Of a stretch of 64,000 nucleotides of DNA, positions 32,646 to 40,901 are shown in pieces. Numbering within the stretch: position 1 is the stretch's first letter; each line of letters starts with the position of its first letter. The DNA comes from an uncultured Faecalibacterium sp. GTDB lineage: Bacteria; Bacillota; Clostridia; Oscillospirales; Ruminococcaceae. The DNA lies in contig CAKTEM010000003.1 of the NCBI GenBank assembly GCA_934548045.1, positions 1-64,000 of the forward strand, in the 5' to 3' direction. A model generated the notes under the pieces. That model did no database searches. It saw only the letters and a list, made by a program, of their open reading frames with translations, and had not been told where the DNA came from. A program made the position numbers and the translations under genes.

Positions 32646-34105
32646 GCAAGATCCTCGCCGTCGGACGCAATGACCTTCTTATACCAGTAGAAGCTGTCCT
32701 TCCGGCTGCGTGCGAGAGTGCCGTTGCCGTCGTTGTCCTTGTCTACATAGATGAATCCGTAACGCTTCTTCATCTCGCCGGTGCCTGCGCTGACGAGGTC
32801 GATGCAGCCCCATGTGGTGTAGCCCATCAGGTCGACCTTGTCCTCGTTGACGACCTTCTCCATCTGCTCGATGTGGGCGCGGAGGTAGTCGATGCGGTAG
32901 CTGTCGTGGATGGAACCGTCCGGCTCGACGACGTCGTTCGCACCCAGACCATTCTCGACGACCATGATGGGTTTCTGATAGCGGTTGTAAACCTCGTTGC
33001 AGTAGATGCGCAGGCCCACCGGGTCGATGGTCCAGCCCCAGTCGCTGGCCTTGAGGTAGGGGTTCGGCAGGCCCATCGACAGGTTGCCGCCTGCGCTGAT
33101 TTCCTCTTCGGGGTGTGCTGCGACGTTGGAAGAAGAATAGTAGCTGAAGGAATAGAAATCGACGGTGCCTTCTTTCAGCAGCTCAGCATCGCCCGACTCC
33201 CACTCGATGGTGACGCCCTCATTTTTCCACAGCTCTTCGCTCATGGAACCGTAGGCACCGCGGACCTGCACATCGCCGCAGTAGTAGTTCTGCTTGAACA
33301 TGGCTTTCTGTGCGGCAAGGACATCCTCCGGACGGCAGGTGTGCGGATAGATGCAGCCGCCTGCGATCATGCAGCCAATTTTCAGGTCAGGATACTGCTC
33401 GTGAGCCAGTTTGCAGACCTTTGCGCTGGCGAGGAACTGGTGATGCAGGGCATTGTACCGGATGTTCCGATGCTCGACGCTATCCTCGTGGGCAAAGTCG
33501 ATGGCGTTGCAGGGAGCCTTTTCGGGCATGATACCGGTGGAGAAGAGGCCGATGTGGTCCATCAGGCCCATGTTGATTTCATTGAAAGTCAGCCACAGTT
33601 TGACGATATCGCCAAATTCCTTGAAGCAGGTCTCGGCATAATGCACAAAGCAGTCGATGGTGCGGCGGTCAGCCCAGCCGTTCCACTTCTTGACGAGGGC
33701 ATAAGGGAACTCGTAGTGGCTCAGGGTCACCAGCGGCTGGATGCCCTCGGCTTTCAGTGCCTCAAAAATCGAGCGATAGAAGGCCACGCCCTTGGGGTTC
33801 GGCTCCTGCTCGTCGCCGTTCGGGAACAGGCGCGTCCAGTTGATGGACATGCGATAGCACTTGAAGCCCATCTCGCCGAACAGCTTGATGTCCTCGAGAT
33901 AGTGATGGTACATGTCGATGGACTCATGGCTGGGATAGTAGATGTCCGGCTTGATGTCCGGATAGAAGGTACGGGGCGTGCTGACGGTGCCGCCGGTCAT
34001 GGTATCGGGTACGCCGATGCCCTTGCCGTCCTCCTGCCAGCCGCCTTCACACTGGTTGGCAGCGGTCGCGCCGCCCCACAGGAAATTTTCAGGGAACTTT
34101 GCCAT
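32642..34105 (-). CDS. 6-phospho-beta-glucosidase, GH1
   Basis: A 487-residue family 1 glycoside hydrolase. Acid/base Glu in TFNEIN (about residue 172) and nucleophile Glu in MVVENGLG (about residue 380). The C-terminal STGEMKKRYGF-like segment (SAGTGEMKKRYGFIYVD) carries the Ser/Lys/Tyr set that binds the 6-phosphate, so a phosphorylated disaccharide is the likely substrate. No PTS transporter is adjacent, so the phosphorylated sugar must come from elsewhere. ATG follows GGAGGT. Confidence 0.92.
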   Translation of the reverse strand: MAKFPENFLWGGATAANQCEGGWQEDGKGIGVPDTMTGGTVSTPRTFYPDIKPDIYYPSHESIDMYHHYLEDIKLFGEMGFKCYRMSINWTRLFPNGDEQEPNPKGVAFYRSIFEALKAEGIQPLVTLSHYEFPYALVKKWNGWADRRTIDCFVHYAETCFKEFGDIVKLWLTFNEINMGLMDHIGLFSTGIMPEKAPCNAIDFAHEDSVEHRNIRYNALHHQFLASAKVCKLAHEQYPDLKIGCMIAGGCIYPHTCRPEDVLAAQKAMFKQNYYCGDVQVRGAYGSMSEELWKNEGVTIEWESGDAELLKEGTVDFYSFSYYSSSNVAAHPEEEISAGGNLSMGLPNPYLKASDWGWTIDPVGLRIYCNEVYNRYQKPIMVVENGLGANDVVEPDGSIHDSYRIDYLRAHIEQMEKVVNEDKVDLMGYTTWGCIDLVSAGTGEMKKRYGFIYVDKDNDGNGTLARSRKDSFYWYKKVIASDGEDLA

Positions 34106-34143
34106 AATGGTTTACCTCCAAGAATACATATTTACCCTTATAT

Positions 34144-34173
34144 AGGATACACCGCGCTCGTCGGGATTGTCCA
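34144..34173 (-). promoter_or_regulatory. Possible promoter of the GH1-GDPD operon
   Basis: Minus strand TGGACA, 18-bp spacer, TATCCT. Upstream, at 34247-34291, CGACGAAA words repeat and TCGTC AAAAC GACGA forms a small inverted repeat, a possible operator. Nothing else was seen in the gap 34174-34362. Confidence 0.35.
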
Positions 34174-34362
34174 TCTGCGCATTGAACAAAAAACGGTGAA
34201 GTTTTTTGCGGATTCTGCCCGAAGAAAAGGCCGGTTCTTGAGGGCGAAAAGACGACGAAAGTATGACTTTTATCGTCAAAACGACGAAAAATACCCCTGA
34301 TTTTTTGCAATTTTCACGATAAATTCCCCAAAAGTGGCCCGTTTTCCTCTCATTCTGTTTCT

Positions 34363-34390
34363 TTTAAAGTCGCGGCAACTGTGATAAGAT
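34363..34390 (+). promoter_or_regulatory. Possible purC promoter
   Basis: TTTAAA, 16-bp spacer, TAAGAT. No purine riboswitch-like fold was recognised in the short leader. Confidence 0.4.
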
Positions 34391-34451
34391 AAATATGTAA
34401 GGCAAGACGGCAGAGCCGTTTATAAACTTTAGGAAAAATGGAGTGTTTGCT

Positions 34452-35321
34452 ATGACAGAGTTCAAGCCCGTCAAGGAAGGTAAAGTCCGCGAGATCTACG
34501 ACAATGGCGACAGCCTCATCATGGTTGCGACCGACCGCATCTCCGCTTTTGATGTGATTTTGAAAAACAAAGTTGCCAACAAGGGCAAAGTTCTGACCCA
34601 GATGAGCAAATTCTGGTTCGACTACACCAGCGATGTCATCCCCAACGACCTGATCAGCGTTGATAACAAGGATATGCCGGAGTTCTTCCAGAAGCCGGAA
34701 TTCGAGGGCAAATGCACCATGTGCCGCAAGCTGACCATGCTGCCCATCGAGTGCATCGTCCGCGGCTATATCACCGGCAGCGGCTGGGCAAGCTATAAGG
34801 AAAACGGCGTCGTCTGCGGCATCAAGCTGCCCGAGGGCCTGAAAGAGTCCGAGAAGCTGCCCGAGCCCATCTACACTCCGTCCACCAAGGCTGAGATCGG
34901 CGACCACGACGAGAATATCTCCTTTGAGCAGAGCATCGACGTGCTGGAAAAGCTCTTCCCGGGCAAGGGTGAGGAGTATGCGACTAAGCTGCGTGACAAC
35001 ACCATCGCTCTGTACAAGAAGTGCGCTGAGTATGCCCTGAGCCGCGGCATCATCATCGCAGATACCAAGTTCGAGTTCGGTCTGGACGAGAACGGCAACG
35101 TCGTTCTGGGCGACGAGGTGCTGACCCCGGACTCTTCCCGTTTCTGGCCGCTGGAAGGCTACGAGGCAGGCCACGGCCAGCCCTCCTTCGATAAGCAGTT
35201 CGTCCGTGACTGGCTCAAGGCCAACCCCGACAGCAACTATGACCTGCCGCAGGAAGTCATTGACAAGACCATCGCCAAGTACCTCGAAGCATACGAGATG
35301 CTGACTGGCAAGACTCTGTAA
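34452..35321 (+). CDS. purC: Phosphoribosylaminoimidazole-succinocarboxamide synthase (SAICAR synthetase)
   Basis: A 289-residue ATP-dependent enzyme of purine synthesis joining CAIR and aspartate. Hallmarks: KEGKVREIYDNGDSLIMVATDRISAFD at the N-terminus, ECIVRGYITGSGWASY, and ADTKFEFGLDENG, LGDEVLTPDSSRFW near the C-terminus. Length fits the long (about 290-residue) subfamily. ATG at 34452 sits 8 bases after GGAG; a GTG at 34443 overlaps that site. No other pur gene is nearby. Confidence 0.96.
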   Translation: MTEFKPVKEGKVREIYDNGDSLIMVATDRISAFDVILKNKVANKGKVLTQMSKFWFDYTSDVIPNDLISVDNKDMPEFFQKPEFEGKCTMCRKLTMLPIECIVRGYITGSGWASYKENGVVCGIKLPEGLKESEKLPEPIYTPSTKAEIGDHDENISFEQSIDVLEKLFPGKGEEYATKLRDNTIALYKKCAEYALSRGIIIADTKFEFGLDENGNVVLGDEVLTPDSSRFWPLEGYEAGHGQPSFDKQFVRDWLKANPDSNYDLPQEVIDKTIAKYLEAYEMLTGKTL

Positions 35322-35340
35322 AAACACTTTTTCAACAGCA

Positions 35341-35385
35341 AAGCGTCTGTCTGTGGAAAACCGCAGGCAGACGCTTCTGTTTTTT
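35341..35385 (+). terminator. purC terminator
   Basis: AAGCGTCTGTCTGTGG pairs with CCGCAGGCAGACGCTT (two wobble/mismatch positions), four-base loop, then CTGTTTTTT. Confidence 0.85.
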
Positions 35386-35395
35386 GATAAAACGC

Positions 35396-35423
35396 TTGAC
35401 CCATCATTTTTTCGTGTTACAAT
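35396..35423 (+). promoter_or_regulatory. Promoter of the zinc-ribbon peptide/yitT operon
   Basis: TTGACC, 16-bp spacer, TACAAT. Confidence 0.65.
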
Positions 35424-35451
35424 TACTTCGGCGCGGCAAAGGAGCCGCCCG

Positions 35452-35562
35452 ATGAAGGGGAGAGTCTGCGGTTTTCCGGATATACTTTGTCCGGGAAGCA
35501 GGAACGGCCCGGATAAAAAGAGAAACAGATGTCCGTATTGCGGCGAAAGGAAACCACAATGA
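35452..35562 (+). CDS. 36-residue zinc-ribbon-like peptide coupled to yitT
   Basis: ATG at 35452 lies 7 bases after a full AAAGGAG site and opens a 36-codon frame. It is basic and ends NRCPYCGERKPQ; a CPYC knuckle plus earlier Cys at residues 6 and 13 could hold zinc. Its TGA overlaps the yitT ATG (ATGA), so ribosomes finishing here could start yitT. It may be a leader peptide or a small regulatory protein. I do not recognise the family. Confidence 0.5.
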   Translation: MKGRVCGFPDILCPGSRNGPDKKRNRCPYCGERKPQ

Positions 35563-36416
35563 AAGAAAAGCTCCTGAAGTATGGCACAAAGTATGCCATC
35601 ATCACCCTGAGCATTACCATTATGTCCATCGGTGTGTACTTTTTTAAGTTCCCGAACAACTTCGTTTTCGGCGGTGTCACCGGTATGGCGGCTCTGGCGG
35701 CAAAGCTGACGCCGCTCTCGGCTTCGGCGTTCTCATCGGCGACAAATACCCTCCTGCTGATCGTGGGCTTTTTCTTTCTGGGCAAGGAGTTTGCCATCAA
35801 CACCGGCTATGCGACCCTGCTGATGTCCTTTGAGCTGATGGTGCTGGAAAAGCTCGTTCCCATCTCCGGGCCGCTGTCTGACCAGCCCATGCTCGACCTG
35901 GTGTTTGCCATCGCCCTCCCGGCCATCGCTTCGGCCCTGCTCTTCAATGTCGGTGCGTCCTCGGGCGGCACCGATGTCATCGCCCTTATTGTTGAGAAGT
36001 ATACCCACCTGCACAACATCGCGGCGGCACTGTTCCTGACCGACCTGTTCATGGTCGTGGCAGCCTGCTTCGTCTTCAACCTCTACACGGCTCTGTACTC
36101 CTTCGTCGGTCTGACCGTGAAATCCCTCGTCATCGACGCTGTGCTGGAAAAGATCAAGATGTGTAAGGCCATCCTCATCATCTGCGACGATAAGGAGTCG
36201 ATCTGCGATTTCGTCATGAAAAAGCTGGTGCGCGGCGCGACCTATACACCCTGCTTCGGTGCCTATACCGATAAGCCCCACTACATGATCTACACCACCC
36301 TCACCAACCGCGAGGCCGGCCAGTTGCAGGAGTTCATCCATGAGCAGCACCTGAACGCCTTTATCTCGATGCTGAGCACCACCGAAGTCTTTGGCAAGGG
36401 ATTCAATCACACCTAA
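35559..36416 (+). CDS. YitT-family membrane protein with DUF2179
   Basis: A 285-residue membrane protein: about five helices (residues 12-195; NFVFGGVTGMAALAA and ASSGGTDVIALIV are family phrases) followed by a soluble C-terminal DUF2179 domain with YTDKPHYMIYTTLTNREA. Members are widespread in Firmicutes and lack an agreed function. ATG at 35559 follows GAAAGGAA and overlaps the stop of the small upstream frame. Confidence 0.87.
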   Translation: MKEKLLKYGTKYAIITLSITIMSIGVYFFKFPNNFVFGGVTGMAALAAKLTPLSASAFSSATNTLLLIVGFFFLGKEFAINTGYATLLMSFELMVLEKLVPISGPLSDQPMLDLVFAIALPAIASALLFNVGASSGGTDVIALIVEKYTHLHNIAAALFLTDLFMVVAACFVFNLYTALYSFVGLTVKSLVIDAVLEKIKMCKAILIICDDKESICDFVMKKLVRGATYTPCFGAYTDKPHYMIYTTLTNREAGQLQEFIHEQHLNAFISMLSTTEVFGKGFNHT

Positions 36417-36434
36417 AAAAGAAAAATTGTTCTC

Positions 36435-36477
36435 AGACACCTTCGTTGACCGGACCGGTCGGCGAGGGTGTCTTTTT
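36435..36477 (+). terminator. yitT terminator
   Basis: AGACACCTTCG pairs with CGAGGGTGTCT (one G-T pair), followed by TTTTT. Confidence 0.8.
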
Positions 36478-36481
36478 GTCT

Positions 36482-36622
36482 GCTTATTGGTTTGAATCTG
36501 TTGGAAAAGAAAGTTTCAATCAGATGTGGCATTATTGTTCGTTTAGTGGCGGTATTAACCCTAAAAAAGCATTTACATTGAATGTTCAGACAACGAATGA
36601 GCAGTATTTGGTAATAGGATAA
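36482..36622 (+). pseudogene. 3' remnant of a lost gene
   Basis: A 46-codon open stretch without a start codon, reading AYWFESVGKESFNQMWHYC and ending with NEQYLVIG before TAA. Composition looks like the tail of a secreted or surface protein and is AT-richer than neighbours. It begins straight after the yitT terminator, so the 5' part is missing. The family is not recognised. Confidence 0.3.
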
Positions 36623-37017
36623 GGAATGAATAGATGAATAAGCCGATCAGTACAGTTGCCATCAACTGTGGCGCAGGAGTGTTCAATCTTATCATTCGAT
36701 GGTGCTGTAAAAATTGCAGCTGGACGCATGATGAGAAACTATTCTTAAAAAGAATGGTTCAGAATCGAATCCTTTCATTTTACAAATATCTGAAACGTGC
36801 TATTATAAATTATAAGGTCAGAAGCTCCTCCACATCCGGACAACGGATATGGAAAAGAGCGATTATGGTAGCTCGGGAACCATGCAAAAATGGAATATAT
36901 CATGTATACAAGTCTTTTTTGACTTTTCTTAATGAATATTAAGATGCCTGCTATGCCATTTGTAAGGTTGCCGGACTATCATAGAACCATCAAGAGCGGC
37001 CACGGAGCCGCGAACGG
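36623..37017. other. AT-rich gap before citD with regulatory motifs
   Basis: A 102-codon frame at 36634-36942 (MNKPISTVAINCGAG) has unusual codon use and no clear domain; I do not call it a gene. Within the gap, TGTATACAAG at 36903-36912 is the fourth copy of the motif seen before eda, uxuA and the surface protein. TTGACT at 36919 may be a -35 element. TTCTTAA (36926) and ATATTAAG (36936) recur upstream of the citrate transporter. Confidence 0.4.
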
Positions 37018-37023
37018 TATAAT
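37018..37023 (+). promoter_or_regulatory. Possible -10 element of the citDEF operon
   Basis: Perfect TATAAT 33 bases before the citD ATG, without a recognisable -35, consistent with a promoter that needs an activator. Confidence 0.4.
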
Positions 37024-37056
37024 AAGAAGTGTAAGATCCACCAAGGAGGAAAAAGC

Positions 37057-37356
37057 ATGGAGATCAAGAAGGCAGCCACTGCTGGAACTCTGGAATCCAG
37101 CGACTGCATGGTGACCGTCGAGCCCGGCGAGGGCAAAGTCGATTTCTCGCTGGAGAGTTCCGTCATCAATCAGTTTGGCAACCAGATCCGCAAGGTGACT
37201 CTGGAGACCCTGAAGAACCTGAACATCAACGATGTCCGGATCACCATCGTGGATAAGGGCGCACTGGACTGCACCCTGAAAGCACGCATCGAGGGCGCAG
37301 TTTACCGCTCCGTCGATCAGTATGAGAACCTGCCCTGGGGAGGTGCGATCAAATGA
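37057..37356 (+). CDS. citD: Citrate lyase acyl carrier protein (gamma subunit)
   Basis: A 99-residue acyl carrier of citrate lyase. The N-terminal MEIKKAATAGTLESSD holds Ser14, the site where the 2'-(5''-phosphoribosyl)-3'-dephospho-CoA arm is attached. It carries the acetyl/citryl group between CitF and CitE. ATG follows AAGGAGG. Its last 4 bases overlap citE. Confidence 0.94.
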   Translation: MEIKKAATAGTLESSDCMVTVEPGEGKVDFSLESSVINQFGNQIRKVTLETLKNLNINDVRITIVDKGALDCTLKARIEGAVYRSVDQYENLPWGGAIK

Positions 37357-38255
37357 TTAACCCGAACAAGAAACGCCTGCGCCGCACGATGATGTTCTTG
37401 AACGCGCAGAAGCCCGGCCTGATCAAAGATCCGTACATCTATAAGGCTGACTCCATTATGCTGGACCTCGAGGACGCTGTCGCTGAGAACCAGAAGGACG
37501 TCGCTCGTTTCAGTCTGTATCACGCTCTGCGCACCATCGACTACCGTGGCTGCGAGCGCGTCGTCCGTATCAACGGCCTCGACACTCCCTACTGGCGTGA
37601 GGATATCCGCGCAGCAGTTGCTGGCGGCTGCGATTCCATCCGCATCCCCAAGACCGAGCATGCAAAGGACGTTCAGATCGTTGCTGACGCCATCACTGAG
37701 GACGAGAAGACCTATGGCCGTCCGGAAGGCGAAGTCCTGATCATCGCTGCTCTGGAGTCTGCACGCGGCGTCATGAACGCACTGGAGATCTGCGAGTCCA
37801 ACGAGCGTCTGTTTGGTATCGCACTGTCCGGCGGCGACTACACCAAGGACCTGCAGACCCACATCACCGGCACCGGCATCGAGCTGATGGGCGCACGTCA
37901 GCAGATGATCATCGCAGCTCGCGCCGCTGGCGTGCAGTGCTTCGATACCGTCTACACCGACCTGAAGGATATGGATGGCTTCCGCAAGGACGTCGAGAAC
38001 ATCCACCTGATGGGCTTCGACGGCAAATCCATCATCAACCCTCGTCAGATCCCCATCGTGCATGAGATCTTCACCCCGACCCAGAAGGACATCATCTTCG
38101 CTGAGAAGGTCGTCAAGGAGATCGACTCCAAGAAGGCACTGGGCATCGGCGTCTTCACCGTCGATGGCAAGATGATCGACATCGCCTTCTACGACGGCGC
38201 AAAGCGCACCATCGACCTGGCAAAGGCATCCGGCGTGTATAAGGGGGATTTGTAA
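37353..38255 (+). CDS. citE: Citrate lyase beta subunit (citryl-ACP lyase)
   Basis: A 300-residue TIM-barrel enzyme cleaving citryl-ACP to oxaloacetate and acetyl-ACP. Markers: RRTMMFLNAQKPGLIKD, IMLDLEDAV (metal-binding acid residues) and VRINGLDTPYW. ATG overlaps citD by 4 bases, and citF begins 2 bases after its stop, which implies tight translational coupling of the three subunits. Confidence 0.95.
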   Translation: MINPNKKRLRRTMMFLNAQKPGLIKDPYIYKADSIMLDLEDAVAENQKDVARFSLYHALRTIDYRGCERVVRINGLDTPYWREDIRAAVAGGCDSIRIPKTEHAKDVQIVADAITEDEKTYGRPEGEVLIIAALESARGVMNALEICESNERLFGIALSGGDYTKDLQTHITGTGIELMGARQQMIIAARAAGVQCFDTVYTDLKDMDGFRKDVENIHLMGFDGKSIINPRQIPIVHEIFTPTQKDIIFAEKVVKEIDSKKALGIGVFTVDGKMIDIAFYDGAKRTIDLAKASGVYKGDL

Positions 38256-38257
38256 TT

Positions 38258-39826
38258 ATGTTGAACGCAGTCGGCAGAGAGATTCCCGAAGAGATCCTTG
38301 AGCGCACCGGCAAAGAGGTCTTCCAGGGCAATAACTATAAAAACGGCAAGGTCTTCAAAAAGGCCAGCCCTTCCGTCACTCCCGTGATGAAGAACGACCA
38401 TGACAAGATGGTCAAGGACATCCACGAGGCACTGGTCAAGTGCAATGCACATGACGGCATGACGGTTTCCTTCCATCATCACTTCCGTGAGGGCGATCTG
38501 GTCGTCTGCATGGTTATGGAAGAGATCCACAAGATGGGCATCAAGAACATCACCCTGAGCGCAAGCTCTCTGGGCAAGGCTCACGATGCTCTGGTTCCCA
38601 TGATCGAGGACGGCACCATCGTCAACATCGAGTCCTCCGGTGTCCGTGGCAAGATCGGCGACGCCATCTCCCACGGTAAACTGAAGGGTCTGGCTACTAT
38701 GCGCAGCCACGGCGGCCGTGTCCGTGCCATCGAGACCGGCGAGACCCACATCGACATCGCGTTCATCGGCGCACCTTCCTGCGACGAGTACGGCAACTGC
38801 TCCGGTATGGGCGGCAAGACCAACTGCGGTGTCCTGAGCTACGCTTACGTCGATGCAGATCAGGCAGATTACGTTGTCGCGATCACTGATTGTCTGGTCG
38901 CATATCCCAACTACCCGGCTGAGATCTCTCAGACCAAGGTCGACTATGTCTGCGTCGTCGATCAGATCGGTATCCCCGAGAAGATCGCTACCGGTGCTGC
39001 AAAGCCCACCACCGACCAGCGCAAGCTGATGATGGCTGAGTACTGCACGCAGGTCGTCGCAAACACCCCGTACTTCAAGGAAGGCTTCTCTTATCAGACT
39101 GGTGTCGGTGGTGCATCCATCGCTTCCACCATCTCCCTGAGCAAGATCATGGAAGAGAAGAACATCCACATGGGTCTGGGCGTCGGCGGTCTGACCAAGC
39201 CCATGTGCGAGCTGCTGGATCGCGGCCTGGCTTACAAGCTGGTCGATACCCAGGATTTCGACCTGGACGCTGTCAACAACGTCCGCACCAACTCCAACCA
39301 CTTCCCCATCTCCGCTGGCGAGTACGCAAGCCCGATGAATAAGGGTGCATTCGTCAACAAGCTGGATTACGTTATCCTGGCATCTCTGGAAGTCGATACC
39401 CACTTCAACTGCAACGTTGTCGTTGGTTCTGATGGCATCATCACCGGCGCACAGGGCGGCCATCCCGATACCGCACAGGGTGCAAAATGCACCATCGTCA
39501 TTGCTCCTCTGCTGCAGGGCCGTATCCCGGCGATCTGCACCGATGTCACCACCGTCACCACTCCGGGCGAGAGCGTCGATATCGTCGTCACCGATTACGG
39601 TGTCGCTGTCAACCCTGCTCGTCCTGACCTGCTGGAAGCTCTCCAGAAGGCGGATTGTGTGCCTCTGAAGACCATCGAGGAGCTGCGTGATATCGCTTAC
39701 GGCATCGTCGGCGAGCCTGAGAAGGTCGAGTTCGGCGACCGCGTTGTCGGTATCATCGAAGCACGCGACGGCACCATCATGGACGTCGTCCGCGAAGTCA
39801 AGCCTTTCTCTTTCCGCGAAGATTGA
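38258..39826 (+). CDS. citF: Citrate lyase alpha subunit (citrate:acetyl-ACP transferase)
   Basis: A 522-residue CoA-transferase-fold subunit exchanging the acetyl on the ACP for citrate. The opening NAVGREIPEEI, the block DGMTVSFHHHFREGD and the segment GAQGGHPDTAQGA are typical of CitF. Length matches (about 510-520). It ends the operon. The maturation genes citC, citX and citG are not in the window, so they must lie elsewhere for the complex to be active. Confidence 0.95.
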   Translation: MLNAVGREIPEEILERTGKEVFQGNNYKNGKVFKKASPSVTPVMKNDHDKMVKDIHEALVKCNAHDGMTVSFHHHFREGDLVVCMVMEEIHKMGIKNITLSASSLGKAHDALVPMIEDGTIVNIESSGVRGKIGDAISHGKLKGLATMRSHGGRVRAIETGETHIDIAFIGAPSCDEYGNCSGMGGKTNCGVLSYAYVDADQADYVVAITDCLVAYPNYPAEISQTKVDYVCVVDQIGIPEKIATGAAKPTTDQRKLMMAEYCTQVVANTPYFKEGFSYQTGVGGASIASTISLSKIMEEKNIHMGLGVGGLTKPMCELLDRGLAYKLVDTQDFDLDAVNNVRTNSNHFPISAGEYASPMNKGAFVNKLDYVILASLEVDTHFNCNVVVGSDGIITGAQGGHPDTAQGAKCTIVIAPLLQGRIPAICTDVTTVTTPGESVDIVVTDYGVAVNPARPDLLEALQKADCVPLKTIEELRDIAYGIVGEPEKVEFGDRVVGIIEARDGTIMDVVREVKPFSFRED

Positions 39827-39849
39827 GTGTCGCGGCCCGGCGGTTCTTC

Positions 39850-39872
39850 CCTGTGGCTTGCCAACCCACAGG
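39850..39872. terminator. Possible weak terminator after citF
   Basis: Stem CCTGTGG / CCACAGG around nine bases, followed by only TTT. A possible end of citDEF or an mRNA stabiliser. Confidence 0.35.
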
Positions 39873-39909
39873 TTTCGGAATTAGTTCACGGAAATTCCCT
39901 TCGCTCTTC

Positions 39910-39945
39910 TCAACCCCGTCGGGAAACAATGACACACAACTTCAT
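39910..39945 (-). CDS. Possible 11-residue micro-ORF
   Basis: Minus strand AAAAGGAG, 6 bases, ATG, then MKLCVIVSRRG and TGA. The ribosome site is as good as those of real genes here. It could be a leader peptide or the start of a truncated gene; no downstream gene on this strand is obvious before citF. Confidence 0.2.
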   Translation of the reverse strand: MKLCVIVSRRG

Positions 39946-39992
39946 GCGATTCTCCTTTTAACGGTTTTGTGTTTTATACCGGCATAAAACCA

Positions 39993-40036
39993 AAGGACAG
40001 CCAGTTTGCACCGCGCAAAACTGGCTGTCCTTCTTT
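39993..40036. terminator. Bidirectional terminator between citF and the response regulator
   Basis: AAGGACAGCCAGTTT pairs perfectly with AAACTGGCTGTCCTT, followed by CTTTTTG on the plus strand and GGTTTTA on the minus strand. Confidence 0.85.
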
Positions 40037-40056
40037 TTGTTTAAAAATAGAATTGA

Positions 40057-40749
40057 TTACGGCACGAATCGATAGCCGACGCCGCGGATCGTGATGATAT
40101 GCTGAGGCGTCCGGGCGTTATCCTCGATTTTACTGCGCAGGCGGTTGATGTAGACCATGATGGCATTATCGTCCACGGCGATGAGGTTGCCCCAGATCTG
40201 CTCATAGATCATATCCTTGGTGAAGACCTGCTGGGGATGCCGGACGAAGAGCAGCAGGAGCGAACGCTCCTTTTCAGAGAGGTTCAGCTCGGTGTTGTTC
40301 TTGTAGAAGCGCATGGTGGTCGTATCGCAGAGGAAGGGGCCGCAGGTGATCTGCTGGTTGTTCTCCTGCGAAAAGCTCTTGCTGCGGCGGATGAGGGCCT
40401 TGACCTTTGCGCCCAAGATCTGAGGGCGGAAGGGTTTTGTCACATAGTCGTCTGCGCCCAAGGAAAGGCCGTACATGAAATCATAGTCCTCATTCCGGCC
40501 GCTGATGATGATGACAGGCGTCGTGACACCGTTCCGGCGGATGGTCTGGATGACATCGAAGCCTTCCATATCGCCCAGCGTGATATCCATCAGGATCATG
40601 TCCAGTGTGCTGCTCTGCCGCGCGATGAGGTCCAGAGCGGCCGCACCGCTGTTGACGACCAGCGGCTCCATCTCGTTGCTCACCATAACTTTCGACAATA
40701 ATTTGCAAATTGCTGGATCATCGTCTACAATAAGAACATGATATGCCAT
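40057..40749 (-). CDS. OmpR/PhoB-family response regulator
   Basis: A 230-residue two-domain regulator: receiver domain with acidic pocket VDDD (residues 8-11), phospho-acceptor Asp55 and Lys105 in TKPF, then a winged-helix DNA-binding domain (about 135-230, LNLSEKERSLLLLFVRHPQQ to IRGVGYRFVP). ATG follows AAGGGTG. It is divergent from the hybrid kinase and sits between citrate lyase and the citrate transporter, so it likely controls citrate use; that role is inference. Confidence 0.92.
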   Translation of the reverse strand: MAYHVLIVDDDPAICKLLSKVMVSNEMEPLVVNSGAAALDLIARQSSTLDMILMDITLGDMEGFDVIQTIRRNGVTTPVIIISGRNEDYDFMYGLSLGADDYVTKPFRPQILGAKVKALIRRSKSFSQENNQQITCGPFLCDTTTMRFYKNNTELNLSEKERSLLLLFVRHPQQVFTKDMIYEQIWGNLIAVDDNAIMVYINRLRSKIEDNARTPQHIITIRGVGYRFVP

Positions 40750-40785
40750 CGTTCACCCTTCACTCCCCACTGAAAGAGTTGAAAT

Positions 40786-40812
40786 CGACCGGCCTACGGG
40801 CGAAGCCGGTCG
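40786..40812. other. Hairpin in the divergent kinase/regulator gap
   Basis: CGACCGGC and GCCGGTCG pair perfectly around 11 bases, within the leader of the response-regulator mRNA. No T run; role unknown. Confidence 0.4.
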
Positions 40813-40833
40813 AAATTTCGCTATACTGATAAA

Positions 40834-40862
40834 ATTATAACATTTTTGCCCAGTAAGAGCAA
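40834..40862 (-). promoter_or_regulatory. Response-regulator promoter
   Basis: Minus strand TTGCTC, 17-bp spacer, TATAAT. Confidence 0.7.
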
Positions 40863-40901
40863 GTCCGCTCGAAAATTGCCTGTCCGAAAGGAGAAATCAC
40901 T

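Noticed and set aside
34391..34451. Purine riboswitch upstream of purC
   Set aside because: The leader is too short and no three-way junction can be formed.
36634..36942. 102-codon frame before citD
   Set aside because: Rare codons, no domain, poor ribosome site and it contains the GTATACAAG and putative promoter motifs, so it is more likely non-coding.
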